From Janthinobacterium rivuli (GTDB lineage: Bacteria > Pseudomonadota > Gammaproteobacteria > Burkholderiales > Burkholderiaceae_D), in contig NZ_CP121464.1 of assembly GCF_029690045.1 (NCBI RefSeq), forward strand, positions 2,914,001 to 2,978,000: a stretch of 64,000 nt of DNA, in the 5' to 3' direction. Every line of letters starts with the position of its first letter. Position 1 is the first letter of the stretch. Under the pieces are notes generated by a model. That model was not told the origin of the DNA, ran no database searches, and saw nothing but the letters and a program-made list of their open reading frames with translations. The position numbers and the translations under genes were made by a program. Positions 1 to 9,040 of this stretch are shown here, in pieces.

Positions 1-48
1 GCCTTTGGCATTGACGCCGGAAGAGGAGGAGGTCTGAACGATTTGCAT
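1..48 (-). CDS. Start of an unidentified protein, cut by the window edge
   Basis: An ATG at 48-46 on the minus strand opens a frame reading MQIVQTSSSSGVNAKG that runs off the window. It lies 5 bp beyond the flgL stop and in the same direction, so it could be the next gene of the flgB-flgL operon. Sixteen residues, rich in serine, are too few to name a function. Whether it is a real gene cannot be settled from this window. Confidence 0.4.
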   Translation of the reverse strand, partial: MQIVQTSSSSGVNAKG

Positions 49-53
49 GATGG

Positions 54-965
54 TCAGAGAAGATCAAACAGGGAAATGGTGCCAACTTTGGCGTAGGCTT
101 TATAGGTTGCCTGCAGGGCCGTCTGGTAGCCGGTCAGTTCAATGGCGGCCGCGCCCATGTCGGTCTTCTTCAGATCGGACAACGCCATGTCGTTCGACAG
201 CGATACATTGGCCAGGTTGCCGGAGAGCGTGGTGAGGATGTTTTGCGCGCCGCCAAAGATGGCGATCTTGCCGGAAAGTAAATCCATGCCGTCATCGGTG
301 CCATCGAGCGCTGCACCCACCACGCTGCGCACGGCTGGGTCGTTCGGACTGACGCCAGGCTTGCTCAGCGTGTCGATGGCCTGGTCGATCTTGTTCAGCC
401 ACACTTGCAGCTTGTCCACGTCGACGTTGGCCGCCTGCGTCACGCCATTGCCCACCACCACGGTTTGCGTGGCGGTGTTGCCGTTGTAAGTGTAGCGCAA
501 GCCGGGATTCGCAGCGGGATCGAAAGCGATGGCCGGCTTGTCGGTATCCGTGCCGGAAAACATGTAGCGGCCTTCCTGGTCCTTCAGGTTGGCCGTGTAC
601 AGCACGCTGTCGCGCATGGCGATCAGCGATTGCGTCATCGCATTCAGGTCGTCCGGCGCATTGCTGCCGTCGGCGGCCCACACCAGCAGGTCGCGCACCT
701 GGCCCATGTCGGTGACCATGCTCGACAGGTAGTTTTCATTCTTCAGCAGGCGCACTTTGACCGTGGCGATATTGTCCTGGTATTGCGTGACCATGGCTTG
801 CTCGCGCGTCAGGCGCGAAATGCGCACGTTGCCGATCGGATCGTCCGATGGCAGCTGGATGCGCAAGCCCGACGACATTTGCTGGGTCAGGTAATTGATG
901 CGTTCCTGATTTTGCTGAAGAGAAATATTAATCAGCGATTGATACTGGCTGCTGGCGACACGCAT
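54..965 (-). CDS. flgL: Flagellar hook-filament junction protein FlgL (HAP3)
   Basis: A 303-residue protein with the flagellin-like ends expected of FlgL. The N-terminal helix begins MRVASSQYQSLI and contains LTQQMSSGLRIQLPSDDP near residues 27-44. The C-terminal helix region is ALQATYKAYAKVGTISLFDLL. FlgL joins the FlgK ring to the first filament subunits outside the cell. It starts 10 bp after flgK and is last in the flgBCDEFGHIJKL order, so it is probably co-transcribed with flgK, in part from the late promoter upstream of flgK. Length is normal for the family. Confidence 0.93.
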   Translation of the reverse strand: MRVASSQYQSLINISLQQNQERINYLTQQMSSGLRIQLPSDDPIGNVRISRLTREQAMVTQYQDNIATVKVRLLKNENYLSSMVTDMGQVRDLLVWAADGSNAPDDLNAMTQSLIAMRDSVLYTANLKDQEGRYMFSGTDTDKPAIAFDPAANPGLRYTYNGNTATQTVVVGNGVTQAANVDVDKLQVWLNKIDQAIDTLSKPGVSPNDPAVRSVVGAALDGTDDGMDLLSGKIAIFGGAQNILTTLSGNLANVSLSNDMALSDLKKTDMGAAAIELTGYQTALQATYKAYAKVGTISLFDLL

Positions 966-975
966 GCTCTTCTCC

Positions 976-2346
976 TTAACCCATCATTTGCAAAGTGGCA
1001 TCAAACAAGGTATTCGCCACGGAAATGACTTTCATGTTTGCCTGGTACATATTCTGGAATTCGACCAGGTTCATCGCTTCCTCGTCCTTGTTCACGCCGC
1101 TGGTGGACTTCCAGTCGTCGATGGCTTGCGCGCGCACCGTGTTGGACGTCTTCAGCAGGGCCTGGTTCTGCTGGCTGTAGATAGCCAGCTTGCCGACCAG
1201 CTGCGTATCCGCATCGCTCATCAGGACCGCGCCCACCCAGCTCACATTGATCGATTGATTCTTGATATCGATCAATTTCTGCAAGTTGCCGCTGTCGCCG
1301 GCCGCGCCCGTCAGCGACAGGGCCAGGTCCTTGGCGTTAAAGCCGGGAGTAATGCTCAGCTTGCCATTCGCGTAGGCCAGCAAGGGGGTGCCGTTATTGC
1401 CAGGAGGCGGGGCCATGGTCGTGCCCAGTGCCAGCTGTGCGTTGACCTTGCTGGTCAACTGGGTGGCCATGTCTTGCAGCGACTGTTGCAGCGGTTTCAG
1501 GGTATTTCTCTCGAATTCGCCCAGGCCGCCCATCTGGCCGCCGATGGTGACCAGATCGAGGGTGTACGACGACTTGGCGAAATCAAGGCTCAGGGTTTGC
1601 TCGCCCGTGTTCGTCATGTTGCTGGTCAAGGTGCCGGCCAGACTGCCGATGACCAGCGGCTGGCCCGACTTCAGCGAGATATTGCGCGAGCCGTCTGGCT
1701 GGTCGAGGACGTCGATGCCCATTTGCGCGGCCAGGCCATCGATCAGCTGGTCGCGCGCATCCATCAGCGATGACACGTTCGTGCCCGAGGCCGCGGAGGT
1801 GCTGATGCGCTGGTTCAGTGCGGCGATATTGGCCAGCGTGGTATTGGCTTGCGGCACGATCGCTGCGCGTTGTTGCTGCAGCGACAGCAATTGGTTGCCC
1901 ATCACGGTGCTGATGCTGTTGAAGCGCTGCGACATGGCGTCGGCCGAGGTGATGATCTGCTGGCGCAGCGGCGTCGAGGTCGGGTCGACGGCCGAGGCAT
2001 TGAGCGCGGCGAAAAAGCCGTCGATGCCGTTGCTGATGCTGGAGGCATCGTCGCCCATCACGCGCTCGAGCTGAGTCAGGTAAGGCTGGGTCTGCGAACG
2101 GGCGCCCTGGTCGGACGCGGCACGCCACATTTGCTGGCTTTTATAAGCATCGGCAAAGCGCAGCAGGGCGGACACTTCCACGCCATTGCCGGCCGAGCGC
2201 ACGCCGGCGGTGGCGCCAAGCGAAGACAACAGCACGCCTTGACGGGTGTAGCCCGCCGTTTGCAGGTTGGCGATGTTCTGGCTGGCCGCATTGAGTGCGG
2301 CCTGGGCGGCGATGCTGCCTGACAATGCATTGCTGATGATGCTCAT
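976..2346 (-). CDS. flgK: Flagellar hook-associated protein FlgK (HAP1)
   Basis: A 456-residue protein starting MSIISNALSGSIAAQAALNAASQNIANLQTAGYTRQ in overall form, with the ASQNIAN and AGYTRQ motifs typical of FlgK. The C-terminus carries the NLVEFQNMYQANMKVISVANTLFDATLQMMG helix in which axial proteins polymerise. FlgK forms the first junction ring on the distal hook. At 456 residues it is shorter than the roughly 550 of enterobacterial FlgK, which means a reduced central domain; that fits lateral-type systems. A sigma-28-like promoter lies just upstream (2414-2445), overlapping the end of flgJ, so flgKL can be expressed late, separately from the rod and hook genes. Confidence 0.95.
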   Translation of the reverse strand: MSIISNALSGSIAAQAALNAASQNIANLQTAGYTRQGVLLSSLGATAGVRSAGNGVEVSALLRFADAYKSQQMWRAASDQGARSQTQPYLTQLERVMGDDASSISNGIDGFFAALNASAVDPTSTPLRQQIITSADAMSQRFNSISTVMGNQLLSLQQQRAAIVPQANTTLANIAALNQRISTSAASGTNVSSLMDARDQLIDGLAAQMGIDVLDQPDGSRNISLKSGQPLVIGSLAGTLTSNMTNTGEQTLSLDFAKSSYTLDLVTIGGQMGGLGEFERNTLKPLQQSLQDMATQLTSKVNAQLALGTTMAPPPGNNGTPLLAYANGKLSITPGFNAKDLALSLTGAAGDSGNLQKLIDIKNQSINVSWVGAVLMSDADTQLVGKLAIYSQQNQALLKTSNTVRAQAIDDWKSTSGVNKDEEAMNLVEFQNMYQANMKVISVANTLFDATLQMMG

Positions 2347-2413
2347 TGGGCAAGTTTCTTTCGTGAAGAGTGTGGCGCGTGCGGGTGGGCAGGCCTTGAA
2401 TCGTTGTTACCTT

Positions 2414-2445
2414 GTACAGGCGACGCTTCAGACGGTTTTATTAAG
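2414..2445 (-). promoter_or_regulatory. Sigma-28-like late promoter of flgKL
   Basis: On the minus strand CTTAATAA (2445-2438), a 13-bp spacer and GTCGCCTGTAC (2424-2414) precede flgK by about 70 bp. The same arrangement with the same spacer is found before fliD and the three flagellins. TAAT-N15-GTCGCCT has the spacing of the sigma-28 consensus TAAA-N15-GCCGATAA. The upstream box lies inside the last codons of flgJ. Confidence 0.7.
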
Positions 2446-2820
2446 CGGCGCTGCAATATTGTCGGTCTTGACAGTGCTTTTGGCTGCCACGGGCGCGCTG
2501 GCCGCCGGCAGCAACTGGCGCAGGATGGCGTCGGCGATGCCGAAGGCGCGCTGGCCGGCCATCTTGTCCGCTACCAGGTTGTCGGCCATTTCCAGCATGT
2601 CGCTGTTGACGGGGTCCTTGAAGACGCTGTCTTCGCCGGCCATCTCGCGCGTGCCCGAGCGCATCTGGCGCAGCATGTGCGAGATGAAGAAGGCTTCGAA
2701 CTTGACGGCCGCCTCGGTGGCCTTGGCCGCATAGCGGGGATCGGCCGGCGTGGCCGCCGCAGGGGATTTGTCGTCGAGCGCCGAGGGCAGGGCGCTGCTG
2801 CTGTCGTTGATATTGAGCAT
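2428..2820 (-). CDS. flgJ: FlgJ rod-binding domain protein without muramidase domain
   Basis: A 130-residue protein equal to the N-terminal half of classical FlgJ. It shows the rod-binding signature KFEAFFISHMLRQMRSGT followed by MLEMADNLVADKMAGQRAFGIADAI. FlgJ acts in the periplasm as the rod cap during rod assembly. The usual C-terminal glucosaminidase domain (another ~150-180 residues) is absent here; a separate gene at 9809-10561 encodes it. The ATG at 2820 shares one base with the flgI stop (TGATG), indicating translational coupling. A TTG three bases upstream is a less likely start. Confidence 0.9.
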   Translation of the reverse strand: MLNINDSSSALPSALDDKSPAAATPADPRYAAKATEAAVKFEAFFISHMLRQMRSGTREMAGEDSVFKDPVNSDMLEMADNLVADKMAGQRAFGIADAILRQLLPAASAPVAAKSTVKTDNIAAPLNKTV

Positions 2821-3932
2821 CAAATCACCACCAGTTCGCCTTCGATGGCCCCGGCTTGATCCAGGGCTTGCAGAATTGCCATGATGTCATCGGGCGAAGC
2901 GCCCAGGCTGTTGACCACGTCGATGATCGATTGCAGCTTGGCGCCGGCCGGCCATTTGAACATATTGCCGTTGCCCTGGTCGACCGACACTTTGGATTGC
3001 GGCGTGACGGTGGTCTGGCCGCGGCCGAACGGCGCCGGCTGGCTCACTGCCGAGCTTTCGGAAATGACGACCTTGAGCGAGCCGTGCGTGACGGCGGCCG
3101 CCTTCACGCGCAAGCCTTCGGCGATGACGACGGTGCCGGTGCGGGAATTGAAGACCACTTTCGGCGTATCGACGCCCACATCGACGGACAGCGCTTCCAG
3201 TTTGGCCATGAAGGCCACACGCTGGGTCGGGTTTTCCGGCGCCAGCACTTCCACGCTGGTGGCGTCGCGCGTGGTGGCGACGGCGCCAAAGCGGCGGTTG
3301 ACGGCTTCGACGATATTGATGGCCGTCTCGAAATGCGGGTGGCGCAAGTTCAGGGTGACGGTCGGTTTGGTCGAGAAATCGCTGAGGATTTCGCGCTCGA
3401 TGTTGGCGCCGTTGGGAATGCGGCCCGAGGTGGGCGTGTTGACGGTGACGGACGAGCCACTCTTGCCGGTGGCGTTCAAGCCGCCGACGACGACGTTGCC
3501 TTGCGCCAGCGCATACGTTTCATTGTCGGCCGCGCGCAATTGCGTCAGCAACAAGGTGCCGCCGCGCAAGCTTTTCGCATCGCCCAAGGACGACACGGTG
3601 ACGTCGATAGCCTGGCCACGGCGGTATCCTGGTGGAAACACGGCGCTGACCATGACGGTGGCGACGTTCTTGCTTTTCGCTTCGGCGCCGTCCGGCATTT
3701 TGACGCCGAACTGCTTGAGCATGTTGACCACGGACTGGCTGGAAAACTTCACCTGGGTGGTGTCGCCGCTGCCGTTCAGGCCCACGACGAGGCCGTAGCC
3801 GACCAGCGGGTTGTCGCGCACGCCCTCGATACTGACCAGGTTGCGCAGTACTTGCGCGGCGCTGGCGGGCAGGGCAAAGCCGGAGACCATGGCCAGCATG
3901 GCTGCCAGGGGCAGGGCGGAACGAAATTTCAT
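2820..3932 (-). CDS. flgI: Flagellar P-ring protein FlgI
   Basis: A 370-residue protein with a Sec signal peptide of about 25 residues (hydrophobic core [11 protein letters not shown], cleavage after ASA-A). It then reads [30 protein letters not shown], which is characteristic of FlgI. FlgI forms the periplasmic P ring around the rod at the peptidoglycan layer. It ends [35 protein letters not shown], a typical FlgI C-terminus. Length is normal. It sits between flgH and flgJ in the usual order. Confidence 0.97.
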   Translation of the reverse strand: MKFRSALPLAAMLAMVSGFALPASAAQVLRNLVSIEGVRDNPLVGYGLVVGLNGSGDTTQVKFSSQSVVNMLKQFGVKMPDGAEAKSKNVATVMVSAVFPPGYRRGQAIDVTVSSLGDAKSLRGGTLLLTQLRAADNETYALAQGNVVVGGLNATGKSGSSVTVNTPTSGRIPNGANIEREILSDFSTKPTVTLNLRHPHFETAINIVEAVNRRFGAVATTRDATSVEVLAPENPTQRVAFMAKLEALSVDVGVDTPKVVFNSRTGTVVIAEGLRVKAAAVTHGSLKVVISESSAVSQPAPFGRGQTTVTPQSKVSVDQGNGNMFKWPAGAKLQSIIDVVNSLGASPDDIMAILQALDQAGAIEGELVVI

Positions 3933-3941
3933 GAGCTCACC

Positions 3942-4616
3942 TTAAAACGGCATCCATGGGCCGACGAAGAAGCGCGTCAGCCAGCCTGGTGTATTGGCTT
4001 CGGCCAGGGTGCCCTGGCCGGAGTAGGCGATCTGTGCATTGGCGATGCGCAAGGACGAGACCTGGTTGTTGGAATCGATATCGGCGGCGCGCAGGTAGCC
4101 GCGCAGGCGCACGAATTCCTCGCCCTGGTTCAGGGTCAGGGTTTTCTCGCCCTGTACGCGCAGCAAGCCGTTCGGCAGCACTTCCTGCACGATCACGGTG
4201 ATGGCGCCAGACAGCGCATTTTGCTGCGTGCTGGTCGAGTCGCCGGCGAAGTTGCGGTCGGCCGACAGGTCGATACCGGTCTTGGGGAGGGTCTTGCCGA
4301 GGATGTTGGCCGCCTTCACGCCGACGGACGAACCCTTGTTGAACGAAGTGCCCGCCTTTTTGCTGGCCTGCGTGGTTTCCTGCAAGGCCACCGTGACGAC
4401 GTCCCCGACGCGGAAGGCGCGGCTGTCCGAGATCAGGTCCAGGCCTGCGTCGGGATTGAAAACGCCGCCGCCCACGCCGCCGCGCGCAGCGCTGCGCGGC
4501 GCCACGGGCAGCGGCGTATCGGAAAAGCTGGGCGCCACCGGCGCGGCCGGCTGGCTGGCGCAACCGGCCATCAACACCAGCAGCATGGCTGCCGTGGCTT
4601 TCATGGCGACTGTCAT
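3942..4616 (-). CDS. flgH: Flagellar L-ring lipoprotein FlgH
   Basis: A 224-residue lipoprotein. The lipobox LMAGC places the modified cysteine at residue 19, and the region before it is a type II signal peptide. The FlgH core is visible as LISDSRAFRVGDVVTVALQETTQASKKAGT and NALSGAITVIVQEVLPNGLLRVQGEKTLTLNQGEEFVRL in sequence. It ends GWLTRFFVGPWMPF, close to the family C-terminus. FlgH forms the outer-membrane L ring. Its start codon shares one base with the flgG stop (TGATG). Confidence 0.96.
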   Translation of the reverse strand: MTVAMKATAAMLLVLMAGCASQPAAPVAPSFSDTPLPVAPRSAARGGVGGGVFNPDAGLDLISDSRAFRVGDVVTVALQETTQASKKAGTSFNKGSSVGVKAANILGKTLPKTGIDLSADRNFAGDSTSTQQNALSGAITVIVQEVLPNGLLRVQGEKTLTLNQGEEFVRLRGYLRAADIDSNNQVSSLRIANAQIAYSGQGTLAEANTPGWLTRFFVGPWMPF

Positions 4617-5404
4617 CAGCGTGCCGCTTGCGCCAGGTATTGCAGCATATTATCGGCGGCCGACAGCACCTTGGTGTTCATTTCATAGGTGCGCTGGGCA
4701 GCGATCATGTCAACCATCTCTTCAACCACCTGCACGTTCGAGCCTTCCAGCGCGAACTGTTTCAGCTTGCCCAGTGCGCCTTCGCCAGGACGGCCTTCCG
4801 TTGGCGTGCCGCTCGATGCCGTTTCCTGGAACAGGTTTTCACCAAGTGCCAGCAGGCCGGTCGGGTTGACGAAGCTGGAGAGGTTCAGCTGGCCCAGCTG
4901 GGTGCCGTTGACATTGCCCGGCACGGTGGCCGTGACCATGCCGTTTTCGCCGATGGTGATCGCCGTGGCGTTGTTCGGCACGGTGATTTGCGGCACCAGG
5001 GGCAAGCCCTGGGCGTTGACCATCACGCCGTTTTCATTGATGCCCAGCTGGCCGGCGCGCGTGTAGGCTGCCTCGCCGTTCGGGCGCAGCACTTGCAGGA
5101 AACCGTTGCCGGTGATGGCGACGTCGAATTCGCGGCTGGTCGTTTGCAGGCTGCCGGTGGTAAACACCTTTTGCGTGCCGACCATGTGGGTACCGTTACC
5201 CAGCTGTACGCCCGAGGGCGAGAGGGTGTTGTCGGCGCGCTGCGTGCCCGGCTGCTGCTCGACCTGGTAAAACAGGTCTTCGAAGACGACGCGGTCGCGC
5301 TTGAAGCCGACGGTGTTGACGTTGGCCAGGTTATTCGCGATGGCTTGCAGTTTGGCATCTTGTGCCTGCACGCCGGTCTTGCTGATCCACATTGCTGGAT
5401 TCAT
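4616..5404 (-). CDS. flgG: Flagellar distal rod protein FlgG
   Basis: A 262-residue axial protein. The N-terminus MNPAMWISKTGVQAQD leads into the rod signature ANNLANVNTVGFKRDR. The C-terminus contains EGSNVQVVEEMVDMIAAQRTYEMNTKVLSAADNMLQYL. Length agrees with the ~260 residues of FlgG. It builds the distal rod through the L and P rings. It follows flgF in the operon with a 32-bp gap. Confidence 0.97.
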   Translation of the reverse strand: MNPAMWISKTGVQAQDAKLQAIANNLANVNTVGFKRDRVVFEDLFYQVEQQPGTQRADNTLSPSGVQLGNGTHMVGTQKVFTTGSLQTTSREFDVAITGNGFLQVLRPNGEAAYTRAGQLGINENGVMVNAQGLPLVPQITVPNNATAITIGENGMVTATVPGNVNGTQLGQLNLSSFVNPTGLLALGENLFQETASSGTPTEGRPGEGALGKLKQFALEGSNVQVVEEMVDMIAAQRTYEMNTKVLSAADNMLQYLAQAAR

Positions 5405-5436
5405 GGTTTACTCCTGATAATTGGTTGGCGTTGGGC

Positions 5437-6165
5437 TTAAGCGCCCAGCAGGCGGTTACCGGATTCCGTCATGGAATCGCTGGCCTTGAAAATTTTCATC
5501 TGCATCTCGAAACTGCGGTTCAGGCTCATGGTGGCGACCATTTCCTCGACGGCCGAGACGTTGCTGCCTTCCAGGTGGCGGTCGCGGATGCGTACCGTCG
5601 GATCGGCTTGCAAGTCTTCGCCGCCGCGCGCCACGATCAGGCCCGCTTCGTTCTTGGTCAGCTCGCCCGCTTCCGCGTTGACCAGCTTGAGCTTGTCGAC
5701 CGTCTGCATCTGCGCGGTGCCCGGCACCTGGATGGAAATCGTGCCATCGCCGCCGATCGACAGGCTGGTGTGTTCGGGTATCGTGATCGGTCCGCCTTCG
5801 CCCAGCACGGGCCGGCCGTTGATGGTCAGCGCGCCCGTTTCATCGAGGTCCATGGCGCCGGCGCGCGTGTAGGCTTCGCCGTTTTGCCACTGCACCGCAA
5901 GAAAGCCGGGGCCCGTGACGGCCACGTCGAGTTCGCGTCCCGTTTCCTTGATGGCACCCGTGCGCGTACCGATGGCGCTCGACTGCGTCTGCGTCATGTG
6001 GCGGTCGTCGTAGCCATAGCCGTTCTGCAACGGCTGGGCGGTGGACACCTCGAGGTTGGCGCGAAAGCCGCCCGTCTCGATGTTGGCCAGGTTGTTGGCG
6101 TGTACCTGCTGTGCCCGCAGGGCACGGTCGGCCCCGCTCATGGCGGTATAAATCAGCGCATCCAT
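5437..6165 (-). CDS. flgF: Flagellar proximal rod protein FlgF
   Basis: A 242-residue rod protein beginning MDALIYTAMSGADRALRAQQ, typical of FlgF, then ANNLANIETGGFRANL. The C-terminal helix has LEGSNVSAVEEMVATMSLNRSFEMQMKIFKASD. It belongs to the same axial family as FlgG and FlgE; gene order and the FlgF-like start distinguish it. FlgF forms part of the proximal rod. Confidence 0.96.
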   Translation of the reverse strand: MDALIYTAMSGADRALRAQQVHANNLANIETGGFRANLEVSTAQPLQNGYGYDDRHMTQTQSSAIGTRTGAIKETGRELDVAVTGPGFLAVQWQNGEAYTRAGAMDLDETGALTINGRPVLGEGGPITIPEHTSLSIGGDGTISIQVPGTAQMQTVDKLKLVNAEAGELTKNEAGLIVARGGEDLQADPTVRIRDRHLEGSNVSAVEEMVATMSLNRSFEMQMKIFKASDSMTESGNRLLGA

Positions 6166-6191
6166 TGCTCTTTACCTTTGCGTGGTGGCGA

Positions 6192-7397
6192 TTACAACGC
6201 TTGCATCAGCGATTGCAGCATGGCGTTCTCGGTCGAGATGACCTTCGAGTTCGCCTGGTAGTTGCGCTGCGACGTCATCAGGCCCACCAGTTCGGAGGTG
6301 ATGTCGACGTTCGACTGTTCCAGCGAGCTCGTCACCAGTTTGCCGGCCATGCCGACGCCCGGGCGGTCATAGATGGCGGTGCCGGAGGTGGTCGAGGCGA
6401 CCCAGCTGGTATCGTTGACGGCCGTCAGCGCGCCTTCGTCGGGGAAGGTGGCCAGGGCGATCACGCCGATGCTTTGCTTCTGGCCGTTCGTGTATTTTGC
6501 CACGACGGAGCCGTCATCGGCCAGTTCCACGCCCGTGTAGGTGCCCGAAGCATAGCCGTCGGCGCGGTCGGTCGAGGTGGTCGATTCGCCCGCGAACTGG
6601 GTCGTGCCTGTGTAGTCGATGGCGATCGACAGCGGCGCGGCGCCGGTCGGCGTGCCCAGCGCCAGCGTGACCGGCGCGGTCATCGTCAGCTTGCCGGAGG
6701 TGTTGAAGGCCATGTTCGTCACCAGCGCCGGCGCTGGTGCCGGCCCTGGCAATGTCACATCGACGTTGTCCAGGGTGTAGTGCACGTCGACGCCCGCTGC
6801 CGTCTTGACGAAGTACTGGCCCAGCGAGTGCTTGGCGCCCAGCGAATCGTAGATGATCGAGGACTTGGCGCTGTTGTAGCTCAGTTCGTTGGTCTTGTCG
6901 AAGGGTACGGCCTTGATGGGCCATTCGGACGACATGTTGGCGGCATACGCCAGCTTGGTCGATGCCACTGCGGGAATCTGGCCCGTCGGAATGAGCATGT
7001 CGCCCAAGGTGCCCAGCGTGGTGCTGCCCTTGACGGCGGCATAGCCTTGCACCAGGCGGCCGTTCGAGTCGATCAGCTTGCCGTCATTGCTGGCCGAAAA
7101 GATGCCGACCCGGCTGTAGCTCATGGTGTTTTGCGCATCGCGCGCGACGAAATAGCCGCGGCCATCGATGGCCGCGTCGAGCGCGCGGCCCGTGTTCAGC
7201 ACGCCGCCATTGAGCGACATGCTTTGCGTAATCGAGCCGATTTCCGTGCCCGTGGCGCGCGAACCGGCGTACATGGCCGAAAAGTTGGCGCGGCTGCTCT
7301 TGAAGCCGTAGGTGCCGGCGTTGGCGATATTGTTACTGGTGCTGTTCAACTGTTGGTTGATGGACTGGATACCGGACAGGGCGATGTCGAAACTCAT
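6192..7397 (-). CDS. flgE: Flagellar hook protein FlgE
   Basis: A 401-residue protein starting MSFDIALSGIQSINQQLNST, with SNNIANAGTYGFKSSRANFS and the C-terminal ELVGLMTSQRNYQANSKVISTENAMLQSLMQAL. These are the conserved polymerisation helices of hook subunits. Length matches the ~400 residues of enterobacterial FlgE. It polymerises into the hook under the FlgD cap, its length set by FliK. flgD lies 58 bp upstream and flgF follows 26 bp downstream. Confidence 0.97.
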   Translation of the reverse strand: MSFDIALSGIQSINQQLNSTSNNIANAGTYGFKSSRANFSAMYAGSRATGTEIGSITQSMSLNGGVLNTGRALDAAIDGRGYFVARDAQNTMSYSRVGIFSASNDGKLIDSNGRLVQGYAAVKGSTTLGTLGDMLIPTGQIPAVASTKLAYAANMSSEWPIKAVPFDKTNELSYNSAKSSIIYDSLGAKHSLGQYFVKTAAGVDVHYTLDNVDVTLPGPAPAPALVTNMAFNTSGKLTMTAPVTLALGTPTGAAPLSIAIDYTGTTQFAGESTTSTDRADGYASGTYTGVELADDGSVVAKYTNGQKQSIGVIALATFPDEGALTAVNDTSWVASTTSGTAIYDRPGVGMAGKLVTSSLEQSNVDITSELVGLMTSQRNYQANSKVISTENAMLQSLMQAL

Positions 7398-7455
7398 GTT
7401 GACTTCCTTTAGTGAAGGACGAGATTAGTGTGCAGGGAGCGAAGGGGCGGGCGGA

Positions 7456-8109
7456 TCAGGCCGTCTTGCCGTTAAAGCCGGTGATCGCGCCAGGGTTGAC
7501 TTCGCCCAGGTTCGACACGCTCAGTATCATGCTGCCGCCGGACGACAGGCGCACGCTGTTGAGTTTGCCTGCGATGTCGACCGATGGCTTTTCGGTGCCG
7601 CTGGTGCTGACCTTCATGCTGTAGGTGCCAGCAGGCAAGCCCAAGGCCACGGGATCGATGGTGAACGGCACCGTGCCTGGCGCTTTGGCGCCCAGTTCGA
7701 TCTTGTATTCCTTGTCGTCCAGCCCTTTCAGGGTGACGGTGGTCTTGGTGGTGCTGGCGGCCAGCGCGATGGTGCCGCTGACCTTGCTCTTGTCGAGCTG
7801 CACCGTTTCACTGTTGACCATGACTTCCGAGCCCACTTGCGCGCCCAGGGCCAGCACTTGCATCGATTGCAGCACACTGGCATTGGCGCTGGTCAGCGCC
7901 GACAGGTTTTGCATCGCTTCCGTTTGCGCCTGCTGCGTCAATTGATTGACGAACTGGCTCGGATCGGTTGGCGCGAGGGGATCCTGGTTCTTGATCTGCG
8001 CGACCAGCAATTTGGTGAACATATCCTGGGTGGCATTGCTTTGCGACTTGACGGCATTGTTATTGCTGCCGCTGCCGTTGGTGTTGTTTGTAAAGAGATT
8101 GGTTTCCAT
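7456..8109 (-). CDS. flgD: Hook assembly scaffold protein FlgD
   Basis: A 217-residue protein with the FlgD N-terminal signature MFTKLLVAQIKNQDPLAPTDPSQFVNQLTQQAQTEAM within residues 30-66. A FlgD Ig-like/Tudor part follows, with GTVPFTIDPVALGLPAGTYSMKV near residues 146-168. FlgD caps the growing hook and is lost when the hook is finished. It starts 3 bp after the flgC stop, so the two are coupled. Confidence 0.95.
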   Translation of the reverse strand: METNLFTNNTNGSGSNNNAVKSQSNATQDMFTKLLVAQIKNQDPLAPTDPSQFVNQLTQQAQTEAMQNLSALTSANASVLQSMQVLALGAQVGSEVMVNSETVQLDKSKVSGTIALAASTTKTTVTLKGLDDKEYKIELGAKAPGTVPFTIDPVALGLPAGTYSMKVSTSGTEKPSVDIAGKLNSVRLSSGGSMILSVSNLGEVNPGAITGFNGKTA

Positions 8110-8112
8110 GGA

Positions 8113-8529
8113 TTATGCTTCACCTAATTTGAGGAGCGATTGCTGCATCGACTTGATGCGGCCCAGAACTTCGACATTGGTTTCAAAGGCGCGCGACGCC
8201 GACATCATGTCGGTCATCTCGGCCACCTGATTGACGTTGGGGTAGAACACCATGCCGTCGGCATTGGCCATCGGGTGGCCTGGCTCATACACTTTGCGCA
8301 GCGGCTCGTCGCTTTGCACCACGTCGAGGACCTGTACCCGTCCACCGGCGCCGCTGGCGCCGGGGCCGTCCATCACGGCCGCAAACACGGGTTTGCGGGC
8401 GCGGTAGGTTTCGCCTTCGGAACCGGCAACGGAATCGGCATTGGCCAGGTTGCTGGCGATGGTATTGAGGCGCACGGTTTGCGCCGCCATCGCCGAACCG
8501 GCGATCTTGGAAATATCCTGGAAGCTCAT
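8113..8529 (-). CDS. flgC: Flagellar proximal rod protein FlgC
   Basis: A 138-residue rod protein beginning MSFQDISKIAGSAMAAQ with the SNLANADSV rod motif. The segment KVYEPGHPMANADGMVFYPNVNQVAEMTDMMSASRAFETNVEVL is diagnostic of FlgC (NPDGYV-type loop then the terminal helix). Length is normal. It forms the proximal rod with FlgB and FlgF and lies 8 bp after flgB. Confidence 0.97.
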   Translation of the reverse strand: MSFQDISKIAGSAMAAQTVRLNTIASNLANADSVAGSEGETYRARKPVFAAVMDGPGASGAGGRVQVLDVVQSDEPLRKVYEPGHPMANADGMVFYPNVNQVAEMTDMMSASRAFETNVEVLGRIKSMQQSLLKLGEA

Positions 8530-8537
8530 GCTGATCC

Positions 8538-8906
8538 TTATTGTCCGGAAATGGCCTTGGACAGACCCTTCAGTTTCATGTTGACGAAAGTGAGGCTGGT
8601 CTGGAAGTCGGTGGCATTCTGCGAGAACGCCGCCTGCTCGACGCCGATTTCGACGGTGTTGCCGTCGCGGCTAGGGTGGTAGGGGACGCGGTACAGGGCG
8701 CTGGCATCGTCATCGGTCGACAGCAGGCCGGCCTCGTTGTCCTGCAACTGCTGCAGGGCGCTGCCGAAATCCATGTCCATGGCCTGGAAGCCGGGCGTGT
8801 TTTCATTGGCGATGTTGGCGGCCAGTACGCGTGTACGGTCGGCACGCAGCGCAAGTGCATCGGCGTGCACGCCCAGCGCATCCTTGAAATTAATCCCCAT
8901 GGTCAT
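8538..8906 (-). CDS. flgB: Flagellar proximal rod protein FlgB
   Basis: A 122-residue rod protein. FINDALGVHADALALRADRTRVLAANIANENTPGFQAMD-like sequence covers the FlgB N-terminal domain; the actual start is MTMGINFKDALG. The C-terminal part QAAFSQNATDFQTSLTFVNMKLKGLSKAISGQ is also typical. It is first in the flgB-flgL operon, which is read away from flgA. A second ATG two codons downstream is possible. Confidence 0.95.
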   Translation of the reverse strand: MTMGINFKDALGVHADALALRADRTRVLAANIANENTPGFQAMDMDFGSALQQLQDNEAGLLSTDDDASALYRVPYHPSRDGNTVEIGVEQAAFSQNATDFQTSLTFVNMKLKGLSKAISGQ

Positions 8907-9040
8907 CCTTTGTGTTGAATTCGTTCGTGCTTTTTGCGGTTCGGGCTAGAAAACAGGTAGTGCAGAGGTAAAATCCCAGCCAGGTCATGTTGACGCATGG
9001 TAAGGTCATGCCGCTTCAGTATCTTTGATTAAGGTTAGCA
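8907..9040. promoter_or_regulatory. Divergent flgB/flgA control region with phased direct repeats
   Basis: This 134-bp AT-richer gap separates divergent flgB and flgA. GGTCATG occurs at 8983-8989 and again at 9004-9010, exactly 21 bp (two helical turns) apart. GCATG-N7-CATGC (8995-9011) overlaps the second copy. This geometry suits an activator or repressor binding on one face of the DNA. No canonical sigma-54 or sigma-28 box was found. An AAGG ribosome site lies 6 bp before the flgA ATG. Confidence 0.4.

Noticed and set aside
2856..4688. 610-codon open frame on the plus strand
   Set aside because: It runs antisense to flgI and flgH, is rich in His, Arg, Gln and Gly as expected from the complement of high-GC genes, and shows no domain.
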